Source: Hemerocallis citrina (taxonomy: Eukaryota > Streptophyta > Magnoliopsida > Asparagales > Asphodelaceae). From it: 64,000 nucleotides of DNA. Every line of letters starts with the position of its first letter. The stretch's first letter is position 1. Shown one piece after another: positions 1 through 12,654 of the stretch. The notes under the pieces are model-generated. The model worked only from the letters and a program-made list of their open reading frames with translations. It was not told the DNA's origin and did not search any database. The position numbers were made by a program, and so were the translations under genes. The stretch lies in assembly GCA_017893485.1 (NCBI GenBank), contig CM030363.1:110479073-110543072 (forward strand), read 5' to 3'.

Positions 1-419
1 AGCCGAGTGAGGTTCTCTACCTCTACCTGGCTGCATCGGTGCATGCGCTCAGTGCCGTCCTAATTAGGGAGGATGACGAGACCCAAATGCACCTCTATTA
101 TGTCAGCTAGGTCCTCCGCGATGCAGAGCTCCGCTACACTAAGATGGAGAAGGTGGCCTGTGCTTTAGTCATGGCTACACGGAAGCTCTGACCATACTTC
201 CAAGCTCCCTCTATGCAGGTCCTCACGGACCAACCTCTCAAGCAAGTCCTCGACAAGCAGGTTAATTCTGGCCGCCTGATCAAGTGGTCCATTGAGCTTA
301 TTCAACATGACATCAGCTACAAATCCAAGACCGTCATTAAGGGACAAGCCATCGCTGAGTTCATAACCGAGTGCACCATCCCGGAAACATCTGAGGTTCA
401 GGAGGATGAGCCAATATAG
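1..419 (+). pseudogene. Tat-lineage Ty3/gypsy RNase H fragment
   Basis: This is the RNase H part of a Ty3/gypsy pol, read in the frame starting at base 3 and entering from beyond the left edge. Visible landmarks are YLAASVHALSAVLIRE, then the YYVS-like segment, RYTKMEKVACALV, PYFQAPSMQVLTDQPLKQVL, GRLIKWSIEL and IKGQAIAEFI. This order matches the RNase H that follows reverse transcriptase in Tat/Retand/Ogre elements. Two in-frame stops (one after YYVS, one before PYFQ) make it a dead copy. The second RNase H and the integrase expected downstream are missing, because Tekay-type LTR A starts at 427. It may belong to the same Tat element whose 3' end lies at 24053-29464, but no matching target duplication supports that. 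Confidence 0.85.
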
Positions 420-426
420 AAACTAT

Positions 427-3400
427 TGTAGCGCCCTGGATCCCACAATCAGAAATCCATGACACAAACCAGAATCTTTTCCTTCAAATGCATCTCAACA
501 CAGTAATAACACGGACATTTAAAAAAATTTCATTACCAAATAAAGTCATTACATAATTAATTACAATCATTATCTGCTCTTGAACAAGGAATACAAATTA
601 CATTAAAGTATTACAAATAATATTTGTAACAGCTACTGTCTTCCACCCAGAACAGTAGTTAACTGCTCTTCCACTGGAACTCCACTGAGTAAACAATATG
701 CTTCTCTGAGATGTGCCTTGTAACTCAAATCTTCTGCTCTTCTACTCTGATATTCCCGCACCTGCTCGAATGGTAGATAGGTACATAACTACTCCACTTG
801 GATACCCTGCTTGTCTTAAGTCCTCCTGCACTCGCGACCCGGTATCCAGCACCTAATTGAGTGGGCACGTCAGTATATATACTGACGCAATGCTGATAAG
901 AAAACAACGATCTCCAACTAGCAATCACAACCATCCTTTAATGAAAACAAAAATGTGCATCCTCCTTTCCTAGTGTCAATATATGCCATGACCTGAAGCC
1001 TAATACATAGTACACAATGTACAGAAAATAGATGCACTTAATCTAATGTCAGCAAGACTCTGGGCACGCATGCATCCCATACTACATGTGCACCAGATCA
1101 AGTCGTCTTCTCCAGTTCAGGGTTTCGAACCCTCGCCATGTAATACATTCTACTATTGTACTCAACCTGTTCATGATAGATACAACGTGACTGGTGAATC
1201 CTACAATTATTACTGTTAAACACAGTGGTGTCCCCATTTGCCACTAGTGCCCCAATCCGGTGTGGATCACACCAAATGCCGTGACGATCTTAAAGATTCA
1301 CAACCGCATATCTATGGCACCAAAGATCCATGGGAAAGCAGTCCCATGGTCCGTTCGGGTCCACCCAACATAAGAACATAACGGTTTCGAGGGTCTAATC
1401 CCCTTATCCTACAGGAACTCTTCCGTTCTTATCACAACACTTCAAGAACTAATAGAACGAGATAGGGTCTCGTATCCCGTTGACATGAAGAGACAACCCT
1501 GGTTATCACTGCCTAGTGCTGATCCTTAGAACAGGTCGAATGATAGGCAATCACCCCTAACACCAACTCGATCCTCAAGCAAAAAGAAAAAATAATTTAT
1601 TAATAGTGTTACCGAAATTATGCTGTATATTCAAAATATGCACAGTGTTTTAAAACAATGATTGAGCCTGATTGGTTTGTCAAAAATAGTAATTAATCAC
1701 GGTGAATCAACATTCATCGATTGCCAACACCTTCATAAGTCTTCGACCATATGCTCGGCCTGAGACCCTCAGCGAGCAGTACATCGGCGCCCAAGGGATG
1801 TATAACAATTCGTGAATGAAGGTAAATATACACAAACATCAACACCCAACCATTGACTGACTCAGGTCATTGGATACCAATCATAATTAATTTAAGTAAT
1901 GCCTAGGTTAGAAATGGATCAGACATGGTCAATTAACTCAAACACTGACGATCCGATCTTCATCGTTTGCCTCCATCTCTGACTTGGATCGTATCAGTAA
2001 CCGGGTCTGAGATCAATTACCCATTGGGTAAGATTTTGTCGATGCACGAGGGATGACTATCCAATTATCGAGGCGGAAGAATTCAATTACAATACTTGCC
2101 GACTGGGTTGATAGCCCTAGGGTACCAACAACCCTAGACTAGCTCCAAGTTATACTAGCTACGCGCACCACAATACAACATATCTACCATATAGCTATTC
2201 TCTTAAACTTACTCATGTGTCCACAATGAGTACTAAGCACCAGAATCTTATCTAAGTTCCAAATGAAGTGCTTAATAGGGATAATTATTCAACATCTTAA
2301 AACTCAAATCAACTTATAGTCATAATTCTGTAGCATGTAGAAAATTCCATATCAATTCATCTATTAACCCAAATTTGATGATTCTAGATCCTATAGCAAG
2401 GTATAATCCTCTACTTCACTTCTCTAGTTGACAACTATCCCAAATTATGCCAACTAAAGTGAGAAAACTACTTAGCAATCTACTATTAATAAGCAGTTCA
2501 AAGAAATGCAGTTGCTGCACCTTGAAAAATTCATAATTTTCAAAATACAACTTGGAATTGCATGATCTTACCCTTTCTGGAAAGCTAAGACTCTATACTA
2601 CAAGTCTCTAGTTAACTATTTCTTCAGATTTAGCCATCTAGATGCTGTAAAATCCAAATATGTTCTCAGTTGTACACTTCTTCAATGCATATGCTGCATC
2701 TTGCTAATGACATAAAAACTTGCTCACTTATCGGAATTACGCGATCTTCCATTCTATAGAAATCTGGAAGTGTCTACTACAACTTCCTAGTTAATCACAT
2801 CCTCAAATTCATCTATTAAACCATTGGAAAACCCCTATTTCTCATTAGGTGTACACAGGAAATGAGTTACTTCTACAAAAACAAGTTCTTCTTAGAAGGG
2901 CTGGTTCTGTCCCAAACTTAGAAAAATCATATCTTTTGCTTTACAAACTGGAATTGCATGATTCAAGATATTTTGGAAAGCTAAGACTCTCTAATACAAA
3001 CCTCTAGCTGATCATTATTCCAGATTCTCAACACACAAATCCAGAAACTCACAAGTTCACAGCCCAGCTAACTCAGAATCTAAACTGAACATGGTTCAAT
3101 CAAAATTCAATATTAATTCAACCATAAGTCTAGTACTTATGAAATTTTAGATTCAGCAACTAGACATATACATGTCTAACATATTCAAAAATTGCTTCCA
3201 TATTCAAAAACACACAGGAAGTTATAGCGTTTTAAACTCAGCATAAAATTCCTTCTATTTTTAGACAGGGTGCCTACCTCTTTTTACAAACTATTTTCAA
3301 GACCCACCAAAATTAATCTATCAATTCTGAAATTTTAGAAACCTGGTCTAGACTCACACCACATACTACAGTTGAAATTTCATTGCAATATTATGCACCA

Positions 3401-4075
3401 GTAAGTAGTTATGAATTATTGATCTTCAATTCCCAAACAGGGCAGATTCAGCTTTTGATTCTGGAACAGTTGCCAACTTTTATTTTTTTGAAGTATCAAA
3501 ACTCAGAAAAATGTGAAATTTGAAAATATGGTTGTTAACACATTCAAGAACTCCTAGTAAACATTTGGGCTCAAAATACTCTACCAATTCGGAGGTATGA
3601 TTTTTGGAAGAGCACACAAGTTTCATAAACACAGCAGTTTCCTACTGCTCACTGCTCCGAAAAGAAAATTTTGTTTGAGCTACTAAAAAAACCCATAAAA
3701 TATGAAAAAATTAGAGGATGCTCTAAACTCATCATAAAACATGCCACAAAATTTTCATGATCAAATTCTAAGCCATTTTCTTGGTTGGAATTTCTAAGTC
3801 ACAACATTACTTATGTTCTTAACAAAGAAACATGGTATAAATTGTGTTTAACATACAAGTTCTATTTTTTTGAATTGCATATCAACACTCAAGCATGAAA
3901 TTTATACTACTCTTATCTACTCATACATACTAATTCATACACAAAAAAATACTAATAGAGTTTGAGAACACCCACTTATGAAGTTGATGCACAAGCTTTT
4001 GTTGGCTCCTCCTCCTTGAATCAAACCTAAAAAAATCTAAATGTGAACACTACACACTCTCTCTCATTCTCAAAA
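427..4075 (-). mobile_element. Tekay-type LTR A, first segment (3' part of the LTR)
   Basis: The minus-oriented LTR ends here at TGTAGCGCCCTG (plus-strand reading). It is clearly homologous to the LTR at 60485-63837: both have the same terminus, the stretch CTTCAAATGCATCTCAACAC, the poly-A signal zone near 520-545 and the palindrome at 868-887. No open reading frame of note is present, as expected for an LTR. The five bases before it are ACTAT. A 5.35 kb solo LTR interrupts it after 4075, and it resumes at 9428-9433. Confidence 0.8.
868..887. promoter_or_regulatory. Conserved LTR palindrome CGTCAGT...ACTGACG (copy in LTR A)
   Basis: CGTCAGTATATATACTGACG is a perfect 20-base palindrome, 441 bases from the LTR's 3' end. 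Equivalent inverted repeats occur in five other LTRs of this window (see findings). It could act as an RNA stem-loop or as a pair of inverted TGACG motifs, the core bound by plant TGA-type bZIP factors. Function is inferred only. Confidence 0.6.
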
Positions 4076-4661
4076 TGTAATATCCCGAATGGATATTACC
4101 TTGTATAAATTATTATTTTATTATTATTTTGTTTTAATTCCAAAATTGAAATATTTTGGTGATTTTCGCCCGGTTTGTTCACAAACATTATCTGTGCACA
4201 TATATCGGTCTGTGTACATCCATAGTACATCAAATTGGTAGCGCGATCCTCCGAATTGGTAATAGAATTTATTTTATTATTATTTTCAAAATTAAATTAT
4301 TTTTATAAGAATTATGCGAAGATTTGCGGTATACGCTTATATACGTACATACGCGCGTTATAGCAAATTGTACATTGTGCAAATTAGGTGTATTTTTGAA
4401 CAAAGTACTTATCTTTGTCATGACCAATTTAAGTTAATTATTAGGGTTTTTAGGAGGCTTAAACCTAGTTTAAGTATGCATAAGGGATTAAGGAATGATC
4501 TTCTAGAAGCCTTATCTCTTCCACCATGCTTCCACCTCACCCTACACCCATACCTCCACCTCATCCCTACACCTCTACAAGGCATGGCCGGCCTCCCCAA
4601 ACCCTAAGGGGTTTGTGCAATTGTTGAGTGCAATTTTGCACTCTCCACCTTCTCCTCCACC

Positions 4662-4669
4662 TATAAATA
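4662..4669 (+). promoter_or_regulatory. TATA box of the solo LTR
   Basis: CTATAAATACCCCACC lies about 590 bases into the LTR, in a pyrimidine-rich setting typical of plant LTR promoters. Transcription would start about 30 bases downstream, near 4690-4700. Confidence 0.6.
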
Positions 4670-5384
4670 CCCCACCTTTCTCCACTTGTCTCACTTTTTA
4701 CAAAACAAAAGAATGGAAAGGAAAAGAAAGAGAGAACCCATTCTAACTTGAGAGTTTTTCTTGTAGGTCTTCTTAGGAGTTTCTAAGAGCTTAGGGGAAG
4801 GAGAAGTATAACTAGCAAGTCCTTCCATCAAGAGAAAGAAAGGTGGGGGTTCTCCACTTGTTTCTTTTTGTTTGTTTGAGTTATTGTTTTTTTGGTTCCT
4901 TCTTCTTCTTATCTTCCTTGTTTGTTTTCTTTTGTTTTGGGGGTTGTTCTTGTGATGTGTTGTTTGTTGTTGTTGTTGTAGTTTTGTATGGATAAAGGAA
5001 AGTAATTAGTGGTAGTGCCAACTAAACACATAAAGATGGAATCTTTGTAGTAAAAAATGGTTGTTCTTGTTCTTGTTGTTGGACTAAATAACATAAGCAT
5101 ATGGACTTTGTGTATACACCCATTTTGGGTTGTAGGACTTGAATGTGGACTCATACATAAGCATATGGACTTTGGTATATACACCCATTTTGGGGGTTGT
5201 AGAACATATACTTGAACTTTTGGACTAAAGAATATGCATATGAATGGTTGAACCAAGTTGAAGGTTCTTTACTTTATTTTATTGTTGTTATTTCCTTTTA
5301 TAAAACATAAGTAAAAAGAACTCATTGTAGATGCTAATTCTAGTATGAAAAAGAAACTAATCTAAGTCATTAGTTGTAGAATGT

Positions 5385-7200
5385 TAAAAAGATCTCGTTT
5401 ATGTTTAACTAGTAATAATAAAGGTTATGTTTAAATAAAGTAGTAGTAGTAGATGTTATATGAAGTTGTAGTAGATGATTATGTTTAAATGGAGTAGTAG
5501 TAGATACTTATGTTTAAATAAAGTAGTAGTAGTAGATGTTATATGAAGTTATAGTAGATGTTTATGTTTAAATGGAGTAGTAGTAGATACTTATGTTTTA
5601 AATAAAGTAGTTATAGTAGATGTTTATGTTTAAATAAAGTAGTTGTAGTAGATGTTTATGTTTTAAATAAAGTAGTAGTAGTAGATGTTATATAAAGTTG
5701 TAGTAGATGTTTATGTCTAAATAAAGTTAGTAGATGTTCATGCTTGATGATATTCATGCTTAGTTAGTAAATATTCTTGCTTAAATGATATCCATGCTTA
5801 AAGTATAGTAGATAATCATTCTTGAAGTAGATACCATGATTGTAGGAATTATAAACCATACTTATGATGTGTATCATGTTGTAGATAAATATTGAAGTTA
5901 AATACCATGCTTAGGAATGTGTACGATTAATGTTAAAATTACGTACCATACTTAGCTTGCTATAGATTAATATTGGAGTTGAATACCATGCTTAGGAATG
6001 TGTAGGATTAATGTTAAAATTACCTACCATACTTAGCTTGCAATAGATTAATATTGGAGTTGAATACCATGCTTAAGAATGTGTAGGATTAATGTTAAAA
6101 TTACCTACCATACTTAGCTTGCTATAGATTAATATTGAAGTTAAATACCATGCTTAGGAATGTGTAGGATTAATGTTCAATCACCTACCATGCCTAAGAT
6201 TGTGGTAGGAAATTATTCTTGAAGTGTATACCATGTTGTAGGTTAATGGAACCATGCTTATGATGTGCATCATGTTGTAGGAAATTCATTCTTGAAATAG
6301 ATACCATGTTGTAGGTTTAATGTAGAAAGGAACCATGCTTAGGTTGTATATACATTGTAGGAATTATCATACTATGATTAGATTGTTGTAGGATTGATAT
6401 TTGAGTTATCTACCATGTTTAGGAATGTTGTAGATTGAGGCTAAGCATATATTTATGCTAGAATTGTTATATATTGTTGCTATGTTATACCCATGATTAT
6501 ACTATGTTTAACTTGTTGTAGGAATTAAGGTAAGCATTCAGGCTTAGTCGTAGCCATTTCCCTAAGCATCCATGCTTAGATTGTAGTAGGAAAATTGTAT
6601 ACTATGCTTAGATTAATACTAAGTAGTATTACCATGTTTAGAATATTGTAGGTCTCTACTTGGAATACATACCATGCTTAGATTAATGCTAAGTAGTATT
6701 ACCATGCTTAAATTGTTGTAGGATCGATGTTTAAATAATATTGTAGTTGAATACCATGCTTAGGGATGTATAGGATTAATGTTCAATCACCTATCATGCC
6801 TAAGATTGTTGTAGGGATACTTAAGTAGTATGTTATGCTTAAGATTTGTTGTAGGTTCTTACCACACTTAAGAATTGTTGTAGAATAATGTTAAGTGGTA
6901 TACCATGCTAAATTGTTGGCACTCACGGACAAGTTGTAGCATTAACCATGCTTAAAGTAGTAAGAGATATCCATGCCAAAAAATCTAGTAGCTATTCGTG
7001 TTTAACTTATAGTAGTTTTCTACGCAAGTTGTATCCATGCTTGTAGTTAAAGTGGTTAACAAAGAAATTAATCGTGTTGTAGTTATAGTAGTAACTATCA
7101 CATTGTAGTTGTAGTAGTAACTATCACATTGTAGTTGTAGTAGTAACTATCATGTTGTAGTTATTGTGTAGTAAAGAACTAGCGTGGGGTGGTTGTAGTA
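5385..7200 (+). repeat. Degenerate tandem-repeat expansion inside the solo LTR
   Basis: From about 5430 to 5720 the sequence repeats an AAATAAAGTAGTAGTAGTAG plus TTTATGTTTAAAT pattern. From about 5885 to 6190 a unit of roughly 90 bases (CATGCTTAGGAATGTGTAGG, then ATTAATGTTAAAATTACC) recurs about four times. Up to 7200 looser copies of 'accatgctta...ttgtagga' and TTGTAGTTGTAGTAGTAACT continue. This explains why this LTR is longer than its relative at 32439-37026. Confidence 0.75.
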
Positions 7201-9007
7201 TTAGTGAAGGGCCAAACATGTCGTGGATACGATATTGTGTTGTGAATTAGTTCTAGTTAATTCCCTAGAAGGAATCCCCTGTTTGAGAATACATGGTTAG
7301 AGAAATGCATGCTTGAATGGGGTATTGTAGCATTCTAGTTAATAGATCCGCGCTTGAATTGTACGTGGTAGTGAAAGATTGAAAAGGGACCATGAACCCA
7401 TGCATCTAGCTCCTAGGTGATTCTAGCTCAACTTGAGAGAGAACCCAAGAAACTACTCGCATATAGTTCTAGTTCGTTGAAAGAAAACCGTGAATTCTAG
7501 TGTGTGAGGTTCCAATTGGAATTGGACCCTACCATGGGGGCATTCCTCATCCTTATGGGTAATAAGGGTTGGGAGGGTCACTAGTAATAGTTGGTTCGAT
7601 AAAAGTTGTTATGTCGCTTTCGGGCTTCTCATTGGTAGAATGCCTATCATAGACTATTAGTAGATCCTTCTGTTGCTTCTAATAATAGAAGATCGATTTT
7701 TCTAGTAAACACGTTTGGTTACTTCTAGGTTTGATTACCTGTATGGTTGTTGCATATAGTTGTCTCGTACGCGGCTCGACCAGCCCGTGCGTAGCTGTTG
7801 GTTTCATACGCGACTTATTTGGCTGGTATGTACGTTGTCATCACATACGTAGCTGGTTAGCTCATAGGTGTCCTGGTTACTTGTATATAGCTCATTAGCT
7901 AGTACCCAGTTTGTTGTGCTCGTCTAGGGTGATATTATTACCCTAGGGGCTATCGGCCATCAAGACATGTTTTCTTATCCTAAGGAACTGTGGGGGAGTC
8001 ACTCCTTGGGTACCGTCGGATCTTAACCGGTGTAGGTTGATCGAGGACCGGAGTATAGACGGAATCCAAGTTCAGGGTAGTGGCATGCATGTATGTTCGC
8101 ATTGCCGGGGTCTTGGATCGATGGGCTAGGAACCGGATCCTGAGGGGTTCTGGTAAGTCTAGGTTGAGCAGCCTAGTAGAGTTGTCTTACAAAGTCTAAT
8201 TTAAGGCCTAGCAAGTTGTGTTTATAATATTGTCATCCCTAGGAGTGTTCAGGGTTAGGGACATCATTAGGGTAGTGACTTATAAAGATCATTTACTTAA
8301 ACCTTTTGCCGGAAAGAGAGGAGTCGGTTGTAGGGGGCCCCTTACGACTAACTCGTCCCTTGGGGCAAACCTTAGGTGGTGTTATTGGGTTGTACCTTCC
8401 CGTCAAAGGGATACATACAGTGGCTTCTCACGAGTTGGGAGCACGGGTTGCGTATCTCACACTTTTAATTCCTGAAGTGCCATGATAAGGCGGGCGGAGC
8501 TAGGGGGATGGACCCCGGAACTTCATCGGGTCCTATGCCAGGGAAGCAAATGGGCCATGGACTTCGGTCTGGCTAGGGGGTGGCAGGGGGCTCTCCTGTT
8601 AGTGGAAACCCCGAGGGTTCGTCTGGTTTTTGAGTGAGGTCCGGTTAGCCAGGTAGTAGTGGCAAACATAGACACCATGAGCGGACTGTATTAGTGGGAC
8701 TTGATTACGTCTGCAACCTCACCAGTCACGTTGTATCTGTCCGGAACAGGTTGTGTACAATTAGAAATTCATAATGCGGGTTCAAATCCTTATATATGGA
8801 GAAACAGCTTGAGATGGGGCGCATGTAGTATGGGCTGCATGTTGCTTCGGAGACTTGCTAACATTAGAATAGGAGCATCCTAGTTTTAGTTAATATTGCG
8901 TTAGATTCTAGTCATAGCACTCACGAACACTTAAACTACACCGACACAAATTGCCATGTTCTGTAAGTTGTTTTGGGAGATTCACTGCTATGTTATCAGC
9001 CTTAAAG

Positions 9008-9025
9008 CGTCAGTAAATACTGACG
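9008..9025. promoter_or_regulatory. Conserved LTR palindrome (copy in the 4076-9427 solo LTR)
   Basis: CGTCAGT-AAAT-ACTGACG gives a 7-base-pair stem and 4-base loop, followed by TCCCCAC, 402 bases from the LTR's 3' end. Same position class as the copies at 868, 36615, 44446, 51613 and 60879. Confidence 0.6.
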
Positions 9026-9319
9026 TCCCCACTTCAATAGGTACTAGATCACAGAAGTACAGGTGCGAGATTCAGGAGGACTCAAGGTAAGGAAAGCGAG
9101 GAGTCAGTGTCATGTTTAGTTCCGCTGTAACATGTATATGAATTATCTATTAGTTGAGAAGTACTCGTGTGAGAGTTACCAAATGTTGTTCTTCATTCCT
9201 TGTACTCTGATGTAAGTTGTTGAAGATTGTAATACTTGGGAATGTAAAGGTGTTATTGTAACACTATTGTAATGTATTTCAGTTGTATAATAATCAGACT
9301 TGTAATACATTGGGTGTTG

Positions 9320-9325
9320 AATAAA
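9320..9325 (+). terminator. Poly-A signal in the solo LTR
   Basis: AATAAAAAGTTTTAAATT lies about 100 bases from the LTR's 3' end. A near-identical motif sits at the same place in the LTRs at 32439-37026 (about 36919), 44174-47952 and 60485-63837, which also fixes their orientations. Confidence 0.6.
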
Positions 9326-9427
9326 AAGTTTTAAATTCTCATGTTTTTCTGTGTATTGTGACTAATTGAAGAAAAGATCCTGGCTCGCGTCTTTGTTTTT
9401 CCAGTATATGGAAATCGGGGTATTACA

Positions 9428-10062
9428 CAAAATTCTATTTTTCTTATTCTCTTTTTTTGTTTTTTTGATCAATGAAGAAGTATAGAAGGAAGAAAGGAAG
9501 AAACTTTGAAAAACAGAAAATGAGAAGTGATGGGAGGGGGGGGGGGGGGGTTGATTTCCGGAAATGTATAGTAGGAGGGGTGAGGTGGATGGTGAGGTGG
9601 AGGGTGGAGATGAGGGGGTGAGGAGGTGAGTGAAATGGGTGGTTTGGATTGAGTCAACATTTGTCTTTAGGAAATTTCCTAGCAATTTCCTCATGCTCAT
9701 TCTCCACCACAAACTTGGCCCATTTTGAGCCCTAGGATATCATTAAGATCCCACCCAATCTCATCAATTCTCATTCTAGAAGTAGGGTTCTAACCCTAGG
9801 TCAAACAAACCCCAACCCTAACCCTAGAGCAAAGCATGCATGGTTATTTACAATTCAAATTAATATTTTGATATCCATAGCAAAATATATTCTAAAATTT
9901 AAATTATGAAATATACACGGTCGTATTCACATTCAAAGCAATTATAAATCGTATATCATATACGATCCAATACGATCAAATCAAATATATATATAGATAT
10001 TTTATTTATATTCTTAAAATAAGCTAAAAATATGTTTATAAAAATTATTGTTAAAAAATACA
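9428..10062 (-). mobile_element. Tekay-type LTR A, second segment (5' part, truncated)
   Basis: LTR A resumes after the solo LTR; bases 9428-9432 are the second copy of the CAAAA duplication. The GA-rich stretch at 9470-9660 matches the position of a similar stretch in the LTR at 60485-63837 (about 63300-63500). The normal 5' terminus (TGTAAYAYCCC on the minus strand) is not found. The sequence runs directly into Tekay B's truncated 3' LTR at about 10062. The boundary is approximate. Confidence 0.55.
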
Positions 10063-11380
10063 TGATCGCGGCTTGGTAACTTGTTATTATTATCAAAGTA
10101 GGCATAGACATGCACAAACAGGGCAATAAAAACATGACAAGAAACAGGGATCAAGTTTGAGTTGGATAGAAGACATGATCGGGTGACAGAACAACTTATA
10201 ATAGTTAGAGCAGTGAGGCTTTCAATTCTAGACAGCAAGACGTTGCTGCACCAAAATTGAGATTTCCGTTTTCACAGGAATACAAACATGGATCCGTCAG
10301 AAACTCTAGAAACTAGACTCTCTGCCGAATCCATTACATATATACAAGTCATATAATTACTACAGAAACAGGGCTCAAAACAGTGTTTTATACAGAATTC
10401 ATGTTCAGCTAGAAATCACAATGTTTTATTTATAAGCATGAAAATGGTATAAAAACACCATAACTAAATCCAGAAAAAATCTAGAAGGTTTTATAGCATG
10501 TCTAGTCTCAACATATAAAATTTCATAAAATTCCATTACAGATCGCATAGTCAATTTAATTTGGAAAACAGAATGATGCAGCAAATTTATGAATCTGAAA
10601 TTTTAGACACAGCAATACTAAAACAGTGATAAATCACAAAATGCAACTCGAAATTAAAATCCGTCATAATTTTTGTAAAATAGACATACTAGGCTACATT
10701 TCATATTCATAAAGATTTAATCAAAAGTGACTAGAATCAGGTTGAAAATAGAGTTCTTTACTGAACAACATGCAGTTTGGAAATTATATGATTGGTTTCA
10801 CGAGCGTGAAATAAGTTATAAAAATCATTAAACAATTCTACAAAAGTTAGGGGTTGATCCCAGTCATGTCTAGGCATACACAGAATAATATTAAATCCAA
10901 ATTTTACTTTAAACATCAGTTTTAAAATAATATAACATGTAGTGATCTTATAAATCAGAATATGGAAATTACAACACAGCTGTAGTAAAATAGCGATAAC
11001 TCACACATAAAAAATCGAAATTGAGATCCGTCGAAAGTTCTGAAAAATAAACATCGATGAATACGAATCATACTCAGAAAATAATTTACTTTACTGAATT
11101 TAACGGGATCTAAATTGCTGTACCAAATCAGGAAAGCAGCAAAAAGAAATTTCTTTCTTGCATTTAATCAAACAACTCATCTACAATAGATCCAAATTAG
11201 ATTATGATGTAAAACATAACATATTAGATATTCAAATCAACATGGCATGGGTATTAACAAATCCACAACGAGATAACACATCTAGCATATCAATCATGTA
11301 ACAAAAATCCACAACATGCAATAGATCACGAACAAGTATATACACATCAAGGAATCTATTTAGATCTAATTATTTTCGTG

Positions 11381-11382
<2 letters not shown>

Positions 11383-11421
<39 letters not shown>

Positions 11422-11423
11422 TG
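11383..11423. repeat. (GT)n microsatellite in LTR B
   Basis: A nearly uninterrupted GT dinucleotide run. The partner LTR has a shorter run near 22990-23008, so the tract has changed length since insertion. Confidence 0.9.
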
Positions 11424-11929
11424 ACAACTTAATGTGATTGATCATGAATACAAATGGATCAAACAAATGAGATCAAGATTTAACAAGGAATTATCATGAG
11501 GACGAACACACAAAAAATGAGATCAAGACTACATGTGGTATTTGTACTTGAACAAAAATAATATACAAGCTACTTGCCTCAACGAAGACGAAGAATTCAA
11601 CGAGAATAGAATAACGGGAACAGATCTCAGCGACGAACACAACCACAACGACTCACGAACAACGGAGGGTTGCGGGATGAAGCTCGACGGCAACGGACGG
11701 CGGGACGGCGGCAATGGAGCACGGTTGGAAGAGGAAGTCGACGGGGTGATTGGGTTGGGGGCTTGCGGGTTGAACGGGATGAGGAGAGGTGCGGGTAGTG
11801 TGGCACAGGGCATCGGGGCGCGGGGTTGCGGGACAGGCGGTCGCGATGGGCGGCGACGGGCTCCGGTTGACGGGGGTTAGGTGGCCGGCGGGGGTGCGAG
11901 ATGCATAGGGAGTGGGTTAGAGAGAGTTG

Positions 11930-11977
<48 letters not shown>
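11930..11977. repeat. (GA)n microsatellite in LTR B
   Basis: A purine GA tract with one AAAG interruption. The partner LTR carries a shorter tract near 23503-23527. Confidence 0.9.
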
Positions 11978-11981
<4 letters not shown>

Positions 11982-12523
11982 TTGTTTAGGGAATATTTAA
12001 CTATTGAGAGAAAAAGATAACAATTTTGGTTGTGATTTAATGAGAATTTGGTAAGTTAGGATTTTAAGAATCAAGAGGGAGATAAATGGGGGGGTAGGGT
12101 GATCTGCTTGTTAGGCAGATAGAGGTGAATATGAGGAGAGATTTAAGGGAGACTGGATAAAAGAGGGTATTGGGTAGCGGGTTAAGGATCCAATAGGGCG
12201 GATTATAGGGTTCTGGGTCTAAATAAGGTAGATTGGGTAAGAAATCGGATCCAAAAGGGTAGAAATCGAATGATAAACAATTATGCCATGAAATATATGA
12301 TTTAGACTTAAACAAAATCATCAGGAGATAACTAATTGATAGAAGAAATTAAATTAGAAGATTGAAGTCACAGAATTGAATTGGTGGGAATGAAAAAAAT
12401 AATTTATTAAGAATGAAGAAATGATTACACAGTTCAGAATGAACAGAAGAGTGCAATCAGAATGAATACCCAGAAAAAAATAAATACATACAACAATACA
12501 AGAAAAGGAACATAGGGGTTACA

Positions 12524-12540
12524 AATCCTACCCACCTAAC
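12524..12540 (-). other. Polypurine tract of Tekay B
   Basis: On the minus strand TTAGGTGGGTAGGATT lies immediately before the LTR start TGTAACCCC. This is where plus-strand DNA synthesis would be primed, and it fixes the internal/3' LTR boundary. Confidence 0.75.
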
Positions 12541-12654
12541 AAGCAGAATTTCGTTCTCGAAATTCAAACAAGAAGTACATAGGGTAACCCCGAAAAAGAA
12601 AAGAAAGAACAACAACAAAAACAAAAGCTACTCAAACAGATGAGGTAACTTCTG

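Larger units (their letters stand above)
4076..9427 (+). mobile_element. Solo LTR of a Tekay-like retrotransposon (5,352 bp)
   Basis: It starts TGTAATATCCCG and ends CGGGGTATTACA. It is bounded by the 5-base duplication CAAAA (4071-4075 and 9428-9432), so it is a single clean insertion inside LTR A. No gag, pol, primer site or polypurine tract is seen inside, so it is a solo LTR. Orientation is plus: TATA box near 4662, poly-A signal near 9320, and the conserved palindrome and B-box-like block near the right end. It is related to 32439-37026, especially from about 7,900 to the end. Its length is inflated by internal repeats at about 5385-7200. Confidence 0.88.
10063..12523 (-). mobile_element. 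Tekay element B, 3' LTR (truncated)
   Basis: This segment aligns with about 21680-24052 of the 5' LTR over its whole length. It includes the (GT)n tract, the GA-rich tract and the 'ggggttaca' terminus at 12523. The LTR's last roughly 1.1 kb, equivalent to 20566-21680, is missing. The left junction with LTR A, near 10062, is therefore a deletion or recombination breakpoint. Short frames here (for example near 11533-11880) are low-complexity and lie inside the LTR. Confidence 0.82.

Noticed and set aside
4418..5256. Frames of 60-115 codons at the start of the solo LTR
   Set aside because: They lie in the U3/leader of an LTR, overlap on both strands, and show no domain or codon pattern.
9805..9826. 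Telomere-like CCCTAA repeats (also at about 47659-47672)
   Set aside because: Only two or three units, inside or beside LTR sequence; not evidence for telomeric or interstitial telomere arrays.
11533..11880. 115-codon Gly/Arg-rich frame with a partner near 23121-23550
   Set aside because: The paired position simply reflects the two LTRs of Tekay B. The frames shift between copies, so there is no sign of coding selection.
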